Part shown: positions 52,715 to 60,849 of the stretch, one piece after another | How positions within the stretch are numbered: the first letter of the stretch is position 1 | How the letters are laid out: every line of letters begins with the position of its first letter | Assembly: GCA_031399165.1 (NCBI GenBank) | Contig: JANNOO010000033.1 | Span: forward strand, 52,441-116,440 | DNA from: JAKFWI01 sp031399165 | GTDB taxonomy: Bacteria; Pseudomonadota; Alphaproteobacteria; Caulobacterales; Aquidulcibacteraceae | Direction: 5' to 3' | Length of the DNA: 64,000 nucleotides | Translations under genes and position numbers: made by a program | The notes under the pieces: generated by a model | Database searches by the model: none | The model's input: only the letters and a program-made list of their open reading frames with translations | Told to the model about the DNA's origin: nothing

Positions 52715-53554
52715 TCAGCGCGTATTGCTGAGAACGACCTGAGCGATCAGGCCGCCGGCAATGGCGGCGAGCAGATAATCACCACCGTCGGTGCGCACCC
52801 AGTGATGGCCGCGCGGCGGGGCTCTCAGCCCGCTATGGGATCTGTAATCGACTACCGCGTAGCGGCCATTGTAATAGCCGAGCTGTTCGCCAGCTTGCCA
52901 TGGCTTGTAACCAAGCGTGACGCGTGCGCCGGGTGGCGGCTGTCCATATGTCCAGCGGTTATTGCTGTAATATCCATTATGCCGCGCATCGTCCCAGCGC
53001 GCCTGTGCGTTGGCATCACGCCAAGCCTGCCGGCGATCGCGCGGTTGGCTTCCGCTGATGATGATTTGCGAAATGCGCCCGGAGCGTGAGACCAAGAGAA
53101 AATCTCCGCGGTCATCGCGAACCCAACGCAAGCCTCGCGCCGGACGGCGCAGATTTTCCTGGCGATAGTCCACGGCCTGGAAGCGATCGTTGTAGTATCC
53201 AAGGCTCATCCCTACCGCCCAGGGGCGATAGCCTAGCGAGAAGCCGGGCTGCCTGTAACGATCGGGTGAAGGCTGGCCATACGTCCAGCGATCGTTTTCG
53301 TAAAAGCCATTGTAGCGGCTTTCGTCCCACTGCGCATCGGCGCGTCTATCGCGCCATTCCTCACGACGTTCACGGTAATCATCGTCGCGCGCGTCCCGTT
53401 CCCGGGACTGCTGGGGCCCGCCATCATAGCTTGGGCGGCCATCATAGTTCGGACGATCGTCGCGGCCTTGGCCTGGCTGCGCGGAAGCGGAACTGATCGC
53501 CAGCGGGCCAGCAAGCGCCAGCACCGCAACTGCGGTTAAAAGAGAGCGTTTCAT
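52715..53554 (-). CDS. RcnB-like protein with duplicated domain
   Basis: A 279-residue secreted protein: signal peptide (1-25), a long Arg/Asp/Gln-rich linker, then two copies of an RcnB-type repeat (about 75-170 and 185-275) sharing RWTYGQP, YRPW/YKPW, LGYYN and RWVR/HWVR anchors. RcnB proteins are periplasmic and linked to nickel/cobalt homeostasis; tandem copies are unusual. No metal efflux genes are adjacent. Confidence 0.82.
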   Translation of the reverse strand: MKRSLLTAVAVLALAGPLAISSASAQPGQGRDDRPNYDGRPSYDGGPQQSRERDARDDDYRERREEWRDRRADAQWDESRYNGFYENDRWTYGQPSPDRYRQPGFSLGYRPWAVGMSLGYYNDRFQAVDYRQENLRRPARGLRWVRDDRGDFLLVSRSGRISQIIISGSQPRDRRQAWRDANAQARWDDARHNGYYSNNRWTYGQPPPGARVTLGYKPWQAGEQLGYYNGRYAVVDYRSHSGLRAPPRGHHWVRTDGGDYLLAAIAGGLIAQVVLSNTR

Positions 53555-53645
53555 TGTACGAGTCCTTACTCATCCCTGCACGCGCTAAACGTGCGAGAGG
53601 GCGTTCAGGCGCCAAACAATAGGCACACTCGTGGGGCTTCGTGCG

Positions 53646-53687
53646 GCTCGCGGTCGCCCTTAATGCGCTCGCGGTCGCCCTTAATGC
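53646..53687. repeat. 21-bp perfect tandem duplication
   Basis: Two adjacent exact copies (53646-53666 and 53667-53687) of a 21-base unit beginning gctcgcggtcgccc. It is outside genes, so no coding effect. It is similar in style to the 19-bp duplication in the mitofilin-like gene. Confidence 0.9.
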
Positions 53688-53801
53688 GATAGACGAAGCC
53701 CTGCTATCCGGGCGCATTTGCGCTGTTAGGGTATATCCGCCGGTAGACGCCTGTCGCCTCAGGTAGACGCGTTGGCCCTTCAGTCAACCAGCAATCAGAA
53801 A

Positions 53802-53827
53802 CGGCCCTCCCGGTGACGAGAGGGCCG
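53802..53827 (-). terminator. GC-rich hairpin, possible terminator of the 53950 gene
   Basis: CGGCCCTC and GAGGGCCG form an 8-bp stem around a 10-base loop. On the minus strand it is followed by TTTCTG, a weak T-rich tail. It lies downstream of the small gene starting at 54183, so it may end that transcript. Confidence 0.35.
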
Positions 53828-53949
53828 CTCTGAGAAGGCCGGACGGCCAAGCGGGGAAACCTTCCGGCCGAACACATGGAAGCCCCAGGCTTCGAAAATA
53901 AATATTAACTACCTGAAGTCGGTACGCTATCGGACAAGCCGCGGCGAAT

Positions 53950-54183
53950 TTAGCCAACGATATGCAAGCGCCGCGTCGACGAAGCGACAAATTCCTCTGC
54001 GACCAGAGCGCCTGCTGAGTCGAACACCAGAAATCCCTTCGCGCCGAGATGCTCGCACACATCGGGCAAGCCCGCGCGCGCAAGCGCCTTGGCGCCTTCA
54101 AGACCGGGCAATAGCGGTAAGAGCGTCCAGCATTCTGATCGCGGATCGTCTCTGTCAGAAAGATATTGAACGCTGTAGGTCAA
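53950..54183 (-). CDS. Hypothetical protein, 77 aa
   Basis: A 77-residue soluble protein starting MTYSVQYLSDRDDP and ending with a hydrophobic LVFDSAGALVAEEFVASS segment. The pattern resembles short alphaproteobacterial hypothetical proteins of mixed alpha/beta type. It is upstream of the convergent hairpin and follows the HWE kinase gene on the same strand with a 29-base gap. Function unknown. Confidence 0.5.
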   Translation of the reverse strand: MTYSVQYLSDRDDPRSECWTLLPLLPGLEGAKALARAGLPDVCEHLGAKGFLVFDSAGALVAEEFVASSTRRLHIVG

Positions 54184-54212
54184 GGAGGGCGCCCATGCAG
54201 GGCGTAGCGCCC

Positions 54213-55322
54213 CTACCGATTACGTTCTCGCATCGGCGCGGTTCCCACCAGCGACACGCTTACGGGCTTAATATCAACAGGCACGCCCGCATTGAGCCCA
54301 GGGTTGCGGTCCCTCCCCTCATTGGCGATCGACACGGACATGCCGAAAGCGGTCGATTTCCTCTCCACACGAGCGCCGAACTGGTCGGCGAGCGCATCGA
54401 CTAGGCTTGTGCCCAGCCCACCCTCCGATTTCGCAGCGCCGCCCATAGCCCTTCCCACGCCATTGTCTGTGACGGCCAGCTCCCAGCCATAAGGGCCGTT
54501 GGAGAAAATCACGTCGATTTTGCTGTTGGGTTTATCGACGGGGAAGGCGTGCTTCAGCGCGTTGACCACCAATTCCGTGACAATCAACGCAATGCTTGCC
54601 GCGCTTCGCGATTTTTCCTCGATGTCGGCAATCAGTGGATTGATCACAATCGGGCGGTCGCCAATCATCGATCCCGCGAGGCTGGCGCACAATTGCGTCA
54701 GGTATGGCCGCATCGCGATCAGTTCGTTGCCGGCCGTTGGCCGCAGATACTTCTGAACGGCGGCAACGGCCAGCACGCGCTTGTGCGCGTCGCGGAGATG
54801 TGTCCGAACCTCCTCAGACGGGATCGCGCGCGCCTTCATCAGCAGGATGCTGGCGATGATTTGCAGGCTGTTGGCTACGCGATGCTGCATTTCGTCGAGC
54901 AGCAATTCCTTCTGGCGCATCAGAAGATCGCGCTCCCGTTCAGCGAGGCGGGCGGCGGTTACATCTTCGAAGGCCAGCAGGATGGGGAAGTCGCCGCGCT
55001 TGTAGTGAATTTTTTGTGCATTAAGCAGCATGATGCACCGCCCGATCTCCGGGAATGTCAGCTCGACCTCAAACGCGTCCAGTACGCCTTGTTCGCGCAC
55101 GATCGCTTTCAACTGATCGGTTAGCGCCGGGATGTCCCATTGGCCATCGCCAAGCGCCTTGAGAAGGCGCCCTTCCGTGTCGTGGCGATCGACTTTGAAT
55201 TTCGCGTAGAACGAGCGGCTCGCCGCCACCACGCGCAGATCGCCGTCCAGGACGAGAATCGGCTCGCGGACCGTATCGACAATCGCCTGCGCCAAGCTCT
55301 GATTGTGTTTGGTGATAAACAT
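54213..55322 (-). CDS. HWE/HisKA_2 sensor histidine kinase with PAS domain
   Basis: A 369-residue kinase: a PAS-like sensor region (10-125), then the HisKA_2 helix with His148 in LLDEMQHRVANSLQII, and an HATPase domain with VTELVVNALKHAFP and TDNGVGR and GGLGTSLVDALA ATP boxes. This class is common in alphaproteobacterial general-stress and light signalling. No cognate receiver is adjacent. No membrane helices, so cytoplasmic. Confidence 0.9.
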   Translation of the reverse strand: MFITKHNQSLAQAIVDTVREPILVLDGDLRVVAASRSFYAKFKVDRHDTEGRLLKALGDGQWDIPALTDQLKAIVREQGVLDAFEVELTFPEIGRCIMLLNAQKIHYKRGDFPILLAFEDVTAARLAERERDLLMRQKELLLDEMQHRVANSLQIIASILLMKARAIPSEEVRTHLRDAHKRVLAVAAVQKYLRPTAGNELIAMRPYLTQLCASLAGSMIGDRPIVINPLIADIEEKSRSAASIALIVTELVVNALKHAFPVDKPNSKIDVIFSNGPYGWELAVTDNGVGRAMGGAAKSEGGLGTSLVDALADQFGARVERKSTAFGMSVSIANEGRDRNPGLNAGVPVDIKPVSVSLVGTAPMRERNR

Positions 55323-55417
55323 TAACCGCCTTGCGTCCGCACCCAGCGCCCTCCTTGGGCGAATGTCGGTGCGATAGGCGACAGACTGCCACTTTGGGCG
55401 GCTAAATAGCCATAAAG

Positions 55418-56248
55418 CTAGTCTGCAACAACTTCTGCTGGCGCAATATGCGGCGGGCCTTCGCCGAACAGGTTGCGATATTCACCCGCTACCGTTTCGT
55501 AGCATTCGCACGCGGCATTCTCGAGGCCTACGCGATCTATGATCGTGATCCGGCCATGCTGGTAGCGGATTACACCCGCCCTCTGCAGCGTGCTCGCAGC
55601 AACGCTCACGGTGGATCGGCGCACGCCCAGCATTATGGCGATCAGATCCTGCGTAAGTGACAATTCCGCGACGCCGCTTCTGTCGTGGGCGGCCAGAAGC
55701 CAGCGTGCGAGGCGCTGACCGAGTTCGTGGTGGGCGTTGCACGCCGCCGTCTGCGCGACCTGCACGCCAAAAACGTAGACATAACGCAGCAGCAAATCGC
55801 GCAAGTGCGGCGCGTGTGCAACAGCAGCCTTCAACGCGACGGCGGGCAAACGATAGGCGCCGCCGCCTGTTTGACACATGGTCTCGCTGAATGACGTCGT
55901 CGCCCCAAGCACAATAGACACGCCGGCCACGCCCTCGGCGCCGATCAACCCGATCTCCAGCGGACTGCCATCCGACAACACCGCAAGTGCTGAAATAAAG
56001 CCACTTTCAACGAAATATACTTGCTCGATCCTGTCTCCCGCCCGGTGCAGTGTTTCACCGAGCGCCAGATCGATATGAACAAGATTTCTGGCCAGCATTT
56101 CGAACTCGAGCGCTGGCAACGCGGCCAGAATTCGGTTTTTGACCTGGGCTTGAAGAGGTTGGGCCAATACAGCTCCTGCGCGAGGCGGGAGCACAAGTAG
56201 TCTCTCAGGCGGCCGTGCGCCCGTGAGGGACGACCGATGCAGATACAA
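55418..56248 (-). CDS. Crp/Fnr family regulator lacking cNMP contacts
   Basis: A 276-residue Crp-fold protein with a double-stranded beta-helix N-domain and winged helix LTQDLIAIMLGVRRSTVSVAASTLQRAGVI at about 200-230. The nucleotide cassette Glu and Arg-Ser residues are absent and no cysteine cluster is seen at the N-terminus, so it is neither a cAMP nor an O2-sensing Fnr type. A 22-bp palindrome lies 53 bases upstream and may be its operator. Confidence 0.85.
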   Translation of the reverse strand: MYLHRSSLTGARPPERLLVLPPRAGAVLAQPLQAQVKNRILAALPALEFEMLARNLVHIDLALGETLHRAGDRIEQVYFVESGFISALAVLSDGSPLEIGLIGAEGVAGVSIVLGATTSFSETMCQTGGGAYRLPAVALKAAVAHAPHLRDLLLRYVYVFGVQVAQTAACNAHHELGQRLARWLLAAHDRSGVAELSLTQDLIAIMLGVRRSTVSVAASTLQRAGVIRYQHGRITIIDRVGLENAACECYETVAGEYRNLFGEGPPHIAPAEVVAD

Positions 56249-56300
56249 TACCTGAAATGGTGAGTGGGCGCCATCTAAACTGCGCTTCGCTCAATTAAAC

Positions 56301-56322
56301 AAGTGTGCGGTACCGTACACTT
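56301..56322. promoter_or_regulatory. 22-bp near-perfect palindrome upstream of Crp/Fnr gene
   Basis: AAGTGT-G-CGGTACCG-T-ACACTT: every position is complementary except one symmetric G/T pair. It sits between the Crp/Fnr gene start and the end of the next gene, placed as an autoregulatory operator. The sequence is not a canonical CRP or FNR site; an AGTGT half-site is suggested. Confidence 0.6.
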
Positions 56323-56339
56323 AGGCTGAGTTGGGCCCG

Positions 56340-56576
56340 CTAATCCGCGTTTCTATCGCGCGCATCCACTGATTGTGCTTTTGCGCACACACGATCGAGC
56401 CGCTGGCGCCGCGCCTCGTTGTTCAGCTGCGCGCGCGCTTCGGGATACCCCTCCGATACAAGCGCCCTCTCCACTCCCGCCCAGCCCGAAAAACGGCCGC
56501 TCGCCGCCAGTTCGGTTGCGCGCTGATCAATATGGCTAATTCTGTTGCGCTTGATCGACACCCAAGCCTCCTGCAT
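56340..56576 (-). CDS. Hypothetical protein, 78 aa
   Basis: A 78-residue basic, helical protein (RISHIDQRATELAASGRF, then GWAGVERALVSEGYPEARAQL) whose pattern recurs in small hypothetical proteins of Rhizobiales and Caulobacterales. No domain name known. The gene ends 18 bases from the palindrome. Confidence 0.55.
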   Translation of the reverse strand: MQEAWVSIKRNRISHIDQRATELAASGRFSGWAGVERALVSEGYPEARAQLNNEARRQRLDRVCAKAQSVDARDRNAD

Positions 56577-56721
56577 GCGGACGGCAACAGCGGAATTGCT
56601 GCGAAGGCCTCGATTGCAGTTCCACGATGCCCTTACCCGCGGAACTAAGCCAGCCCTTAACGGGAACCAAAGCCACGCCGCCGTGCTAGTTTAGCACTCC
56701 ACCAGCATCGGGAAGCACATC

Positions 56722-57657
56722 ATGCCCTCGCGCGAGCGCGTAGCGATCATCGGCGCTGGCCATGTCGGCGCCACAACGGCCTATGCGTTGATGCTGAGAG
56801 CGCTGTTTCGCGAAATCGTCCTGATTGACAGCAACACCGCGCTCGCAGAGGCGGAAGCCGAAGACATCTCTCACGCAAACGCGCTGGCGCGGCCAGCCCG
56901 GGTTTGGGCTGGCGATTATGCAGACGCGGCGCCGGCGCGGATCGCGATCGTAACGGCAGGGGCAGCCACCCACGGCGGGCAATCACGCCTTTCTGTTGCG
57001 GCGCAGAGCGCGACAATCGTAACCGCGTGCGTGAAGCAACTCGCACAGGCGGGCTTTAGCGGTGTAATCGTCATTGCCTCTAACCCCGTCGATCTGATGG
57101 CGCTTGTCGCTTCGCGGCACGCGGGATTGCCCGCCGGGCGCGTGATCGGAACGGGTACGCTGCTCGACTCCAGCAGACTTCGACAGCTGATCGGAGAGCG
57201 CCTTGGCGTGGCGCCTTCATCCGTGCAAGGCGACGTGCTCGGCGAGCATGGCGATAGCGAGGTCGCCGCCTTTTCAACGGTAAGGATCGGCGGGCTCAGT
57301 CTGGAGCAGTTTGCCGGAACGCAGGGCGCACCGAGCCATGGCGAGCTTGCCGACAACGTACGGAAGGCTGGCTACCGCATTGTCGCCGGAAAAGGCTACA
57401 CGTCGTTTGGCGTCGCGACCGCCAGCGTCCGCATATGCGAGGCTATTCTGCGCGACGAAAAAGCGGTGTTGCCGGTGTCAACGCTGATGACCGGCCAGTA
57501 TGGGCTTTCCGGGCTTTATCTAAGCCTGCCCTGCGTTCTGGGCGCATCGGGGGTCGAGCAGATTCTTACGCCTGATCTTACCGCGGACGAACAAGCTGGC
57601 CTTGCGGCGTCGGCTGGCGTTTTGAAGCACGCGCTGGAATCGCTCACACCGGCATGA
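56722..57657 (+). CDS. Lactate/malate dehydrogenase family enzyme with atypical specificity residue
   Basis: A 311-residue 2-hydroxyacid dehydrogenase of the LDH type. NAD loop GAGHVGATTA (11-20), Arg89 (GGQSR), Asp149 and Arg152 (LDSSRLR) and catalytic His176 (GEHGDSE) are present. In lactate dehydrogenases the specificity position is Gln and in malate dehydrogenases Arg; here the aligned residue is Thr83 (AATHGGQSR), so the substrate may differ (for example a branched 2-hydroxyacid). Cytoplasmic. It stands alone with no operon partner. Confidence 0.85.
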   Translation: MPSRERVAIIGAGHVGATTAYALMLRALFREIVLIDSNTALAEAEAEDISHANALARPARVWAGDYADAAPARIAIVTAGAATHGGQSRLSVAAQSATIVTACVKQLAQAGFSGVIVIASNPVDLMALVASRHAGLPAGRVIGTGTLLDSSRLRQLIGERLGVAPSSVQGDVLGEHGDSEVAAFSTVRIGGLSLEQFAGTQGAPSHGELADNVRKAGYRIVAGKGYTSFGVATASVRICEAILRDEKAVLPVSTLMTGQYGLSGLYLSLPCVLGASGVEQILTPDLTADEQAGLAASAGVLKHALESLTPA

Positions 57658-57661
57658 AGCT

Positions 57662-57865
57662 CTACGAGCCCTCAATGTCCGGCCGTCCGAAATCGACGAT
57701 GTGGGCGGTGTCCTGTCGACGAATTGTCCCGTAACGGCGACGAGTGCTTCGCGCGCATGCGATCGCCTCTTCGCGAGAGTCGTGCTCCATCAGCTCACGG
57801 ACGCGAAGTTTACAAGCGTTGCCGTCTACCCCGAAACTCACCCAGACTCGCTGATCGCTTGACAT
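57662..57865 (-). CDS. Hypothetical protein, 67 aa (DUF2188-like pattern)
   Basis: Short protein from ATG 57865 with VWVSFGVDGNACKLRVRELMEHDSREEAIACARST, a pattern like DUF2188 (a small strand-helix domain). An in-frame longer form to 57997 exists but reads like a proline-rich non-conserved extension. No Shine-Dalgarno is obvious. Function unknown. Confidence 0.45.
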   Translation of the reverse strand: MSSDQRVWVSFGVDGNACKLRVRELMEHDSREEAIACARSTRRRYGTIRRQDTAHIVDFGRPDIEGS

Positions 57866-58175
57866 ACGGCCATTGAAGCCCTGCGCCGCGCGAAGTCTGT
57901 ACGATAGATTACCCGAAAGGTGTTTGCGGCCTCGATGCGCCGAAAAACAGCATGCCGCCTGCACCTCAGGCGCCGGCAGCGGCGGCGGTATGAACACGAG
58001 CCGCTCTGCTTTAAGCTGGCGGTTTTGTTCCGACTCGCGCGCTAGCGCCCCGCTGGACCTAATTGCTCGAGATCGCGAATACGCGACACCAAATGGCTGG
58101 CGCGCGTCACATTGAACGCTGGCTTACAGATCGGTTTTGGAAGTTGCATCGCGGTTCTACGATTTGCCCCAGCCG
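57866..58175. other. Intergenic stretch without a supported gene
   Basis: About 310 bases between the small protein and matB. It includes a possible N-terminal extension of the small gene (to 57997) and no convincing promoter or structure that I can identify. Confidence 0.5.
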
Positions 58176-59744
58176 TTAAGCTGAAGCCGCCCCGAACATG
58201 TCTTTGTAGAGTTTGCGCAGCTCCGCCTTTTGCACCTTGCCCATCGCGTTACGCGGCAACTCGTCGACGATCACGATCTTTTTGGGGCGCTTAAACGCAG
58301 CCAGTTCCGATTCCAGAGCGCGCATGATCATCTCCGGCTTCAAGTCGCGTCCCGGCGTTCGCGCGACAACGGCAACCACGCCTTCGCCAAAATCGCGGTG
58401 AGCAACGCCGATCACGGCGCTTTCAGCGACGCCGTCGAGCGCATCGATCGCCAGTTCAATTTCCTTTGGGTACACGTTGTAACCGCCTGATATGATGAGG
58501 TCCTTGGCCCTCCCGACGATGCGTATGAAGCCGGCCTCGTCTTCGGTAGCGATATCGCCGCTTATGAAATACCCGTCGGACCGATGATCCTCAGCGGTCT
58601 TCTCGGGATTACGCCAATAACCAACAAAGAGGTTCGGCCCCTTCAGCTCCAGAACTCCAGGCTCGCCCAGCGGCGCACGCTGCCCATTCTCAGCCACGAT
58701 ACGCACCGATATTCCCGGCAGCGCGGGTCCCACGCTTCCTGCGATGCGAGGCCCGTCATAAGGGTTTGAGGTGATCATCAGCGCCTCGGTCATTCCGTAT
58801 CGCTCGAGGATCGTGTGACCGGTGCGCTGCCTGAATTCGTCAAAGGTCGCCTCCAGCAGCGGCGCTGATCCGCTTATGAAGAGGCGCATGTTCCCACACG
58901 TAGAGGCACCAAGTGACCGCTCGCCGAGTAGACGCGTGTAGAACGTCGGCACCCCCATGAAGACGGTCGCGGAAGGGAGATCGCGCATGATTGCGGCGGC
59001 TTCGAAGCGCTCGTGAAAGAGGATCGGCGAGGCGCCCAGCAACGCGCAATGCAGGGCGACGAACAGGCCGTGTACGTGGAAAATCGGCAGAGCATGGAGC
59101 AACACGTCGTCGTCTTGCCAACGCCAGGCTTCAGCCAAAACCTGCACGTTGGAGGCCAGATTGCCGTGCGTAAGCACCGCGCCTTTGGACCGGCCCGTAG
59201 TTCCAGACGTGTACAAGATGGCTACCGCGTCGCCCGTACTGACGTTCGCCGTAGCAAGGTTGCCGTGGGCTGAGGCCCAAGGCGCCGACTCCAGTTCGCC
59301 GGAAATCAGCGCCCGTACGCCATCGAAATCGACTGTCTCAGCGGGCAGACCAGTGCTGGCTACGAGCAATGTTGGCTGCGCGTCTGAAAGGAAATAGCTG
59401 AGCTCGCTTTCCTGGTAAGCGGTATTGAGCGGGACGAAAACGGCTCCAGCGCGCAGGCACGCAAGGTACAAGATGACGGCCGCGGGGGATTTGTGAACTT
59501 GAACCACTGCGCGATCGCCGCGACCAACGCCGATCGCTCGCAGCCACGACGCGGCGCGAGCGGTCTCCTCCAGCATCGCCGCGTAATCAATCAGCGCCTT
59601 GCCTTCTACGATGAGGAAAGGCCGCTTTGCGTTTGCAGCGGCGGCGGCTTCAAAAAGAGCAAACACATTGGCGTTCGTTTGGGCGCTGGTCGTCTCGCTA
59701 GCTTCGTTGTTCATCGAAACACACTCGTGTGAAGCGGCGGCCAT
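58176..59744 (-). CDS. matB: Malonyl-CoA synthetase (MatB-like acyl-CoA ligase)
   Basis: A 522-residue adenylate-forming ligase. The phosphate-binding loop is LYTSGTTGRSKGAVLTH, the core HALPIFHVHGLFVALHC is typical of MatB, and the C-terminal catalytic lysine is in AMGKVQKAEL. MatB activates malonate with CoA and ATP. ATG 59744 is preceded by GAGGGG and is favoured over ATG 59714 or an upstream ATG at 59762. The malonate specificity is likely but not certain among related acyl-CoA synthetases. Confidence 0.82.
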   Translation of the reverse strand: MAAASHECVSMNNEASETTSAQTNANVFALFEAAAAANAKRPFLIVEGKALIDYAAMLEETARAASWLRAIGVGRGDRAVVQVHKSPAAVILYLACLRAGAVFVPLNTAYQESELSYFLSDAQPTLLVASTGLPAETVDFDGVRALISGELESAPWASAHGNLATANVSTGDAVAILYTSGTTGRSKGAVLTHGNLASNVQVLAEAWRWQDDDVLLHALPIFHVHGLFVALHCALLGASPILFHERFEAAAIMRDLPSATVFMGVPTFYTRLLGERSLGASTCGNMRLFISGSAPLLEATFDEFRQRTGHTILERYGMTEALMITSNPYDGPRIAGSVGPALPGISVRIVAENGQRAPLGEPGVLELKGPNLFVGYWRNPEKTAEDHRSDGYFISGDIATEDEAGFIRIVGRAKDLIISGGYNVYPKEIELAIDALDGVAESAVIGVAHRDFGEGVVAVVARTPGRDLKPEMIMRALESELAAFKRPKKIVIVDELPRNAMGKVQKAELRKLYKDMFGAASA

Positions 59745-59795
59745 GACGCCCCTCAGCCGCATTCATTCGAAAAGCGCCTGCTATGAAAGGCGGCC

Positions 59796-59872
59796 TGGCG
59801 CACCCGACAGGATTCGAACCTGTGACCCCTGCCTTCGGAGGGCAGTACTCTATCCAGCTGAGCTACGGGTGC
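59796..59872 (-). tRNA. tRNA-Arg (CCG), CCA encoded
   Basis: Cloverleaf on the minus strand: acceptor GCACCCG/CGGGTGC, D arm GCTC/GAGT, anticodon stem CTGCC/GGCAG around loop CTCCGAA (anticodon CCG, reading CGG), T arm with TTCGAAT, discriminator G and encoded CCA. It lies between matB and the TraB gene. Confidence 0.95.
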
Positions 59873-59979
59873 CTTTTCCTCGCCGCCTGACGGCTTTAAG
59901 GAACGCGGAGGCTTAGCCGAGCCGGCCAGGCCATGCAATCGTGGCCATACAATCGCGAGAAAAGGCATTTGGAAGCCCC

Positions 59980-60849
59980 ATGAAGCGTTTCGCCGGCCTG
60001 ATCTCTGCCGCCTTCCTTCTGCTGACTGGCTGCACCAGCCCTGCAGGCCCGGCGCTCTGGCGCCTGTCTGACGCCGATAGCGAGATCACGCTGCTTGGCA
60101 CCGTGCATATGCTGCCGCCATCGTTGAAATGGCGCTCGGCCGCGATCGACAAGGCGCTGGCCGGCGCCGACATTGTCTATTTCGAAACCGAGACAGACGA
60201 AGCGGCGCAGGGCAAGATCGCCGGCCTGGTCAAAACCATGGGTGAAAATCCGCCCGGCGTGACGCTGACCAGCCTGCTCGACCAGTCCAGCCAGCGCGAG
60301 CTTGCCGCTGTGTGCGTAAAGCTGAAGATAGATTGCGCCGTTCTTGAACGCGCGCGCCCGTGGCTTGCCGGCGTGCAGCTTTCCGTCGCGTTCGTCACGC
60401 AACAGGGCCAGGCCGCCGAGTCCGGCGTTGAGCATGTGCTGGAAGCCGAGGCCAAAAGCGCCGGCAAGACCCGCAGATATCTCGAGACCGCCGAACAGCA
60501 GATCAGTTTTTTCGCCACACTGCCGACACCAGTGGAGATCGGCTTCCTGAAATCGACGATGACCGAAATCCTGCAGGACAACGAAGAGACCGACGCGATG
60601 ACCCAGGCTTGGGCGCGGGGCGACACCAAAACGCTGGGTGGCTATTTGGAAACCATGACCACCGAGGCCGGCCCGGAAATCTACGCCGCCCTGATCCGCA
60701 ACCGCAACGACGCCTGGGCCGACGAGATCGACGGGCTGATGCAAGGCAAAGGCAAAATCTTCATCGCCGTCGGCGCTGCACATTTGCTGGGGCCAGACAG
60801 CGTGCCCGCGCTGCTGCGCGAAAAGGGCTACAAGGTCGAAGGGCCCTAG
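59980..60849 (+). CDS. TraB/GumN family lipoprotein
   Basis: A 289-residue protein with signal peptide ending in lipobox LTGC and the TraB motif LLGTVHMLPPSLKWRSAAIDKAL; the C-terminal KIFIAVGAAHLLGPDSVPALL is the second conserved block. The TraB fold is related to metal-dependent (Tiki-like) proteases; the active-site type is not certain in GumN relatives. ATG 59980 follows GGAAG. It converges with the M48 protease by a 4-base overlap. Confidence 0.88.
   Translation: MKRFAGLISAAFLLLTGCTSPAGPALWRLSDADSEITLLGTVHMLPPSLKWRSAAIDKALAGADIVYFETETDEAAQGKIAGLVKTMGENPPGVTLTSLLDQSSQRELAAVCVKLKIDCAVLERARPWLAGVQLSVAFVTQQGQAAESGVEHVLEAEAKSAGKTRRYLETAEQQISFFATLPTPVEIGFLKSTMTEILQDNEETDAMTQAWARGDTKTLGGYLETMTTEAGPEIYAALIRNRNDAWADEIDGLMQGKGKIFIAVGAAHLLGPDSVPALLREKGYKVEGP

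Larger units (their letters stand above)
53555..53949. other. Intergenic stretch with a 21-bp duplication and a hairpin
   Basis: About 395 bases without a gene. It holds a 21-bp exact tandem duplication (53646-53687) and a GC-rich hairpin (53802-53827), and probably the RcnB gene's promoter near 53560-53640. No small ORF with a convincing ribosome site is seen. Confidence 0.7.

Noticed and set aside
56650..56722. EcfG (GGAAC-N16-17-GTT) stress promoter upstream of the LDH-like gene
   Set aside because: GGAAC occurs but the spacing to GTT is 21 bases, outside the usual range.
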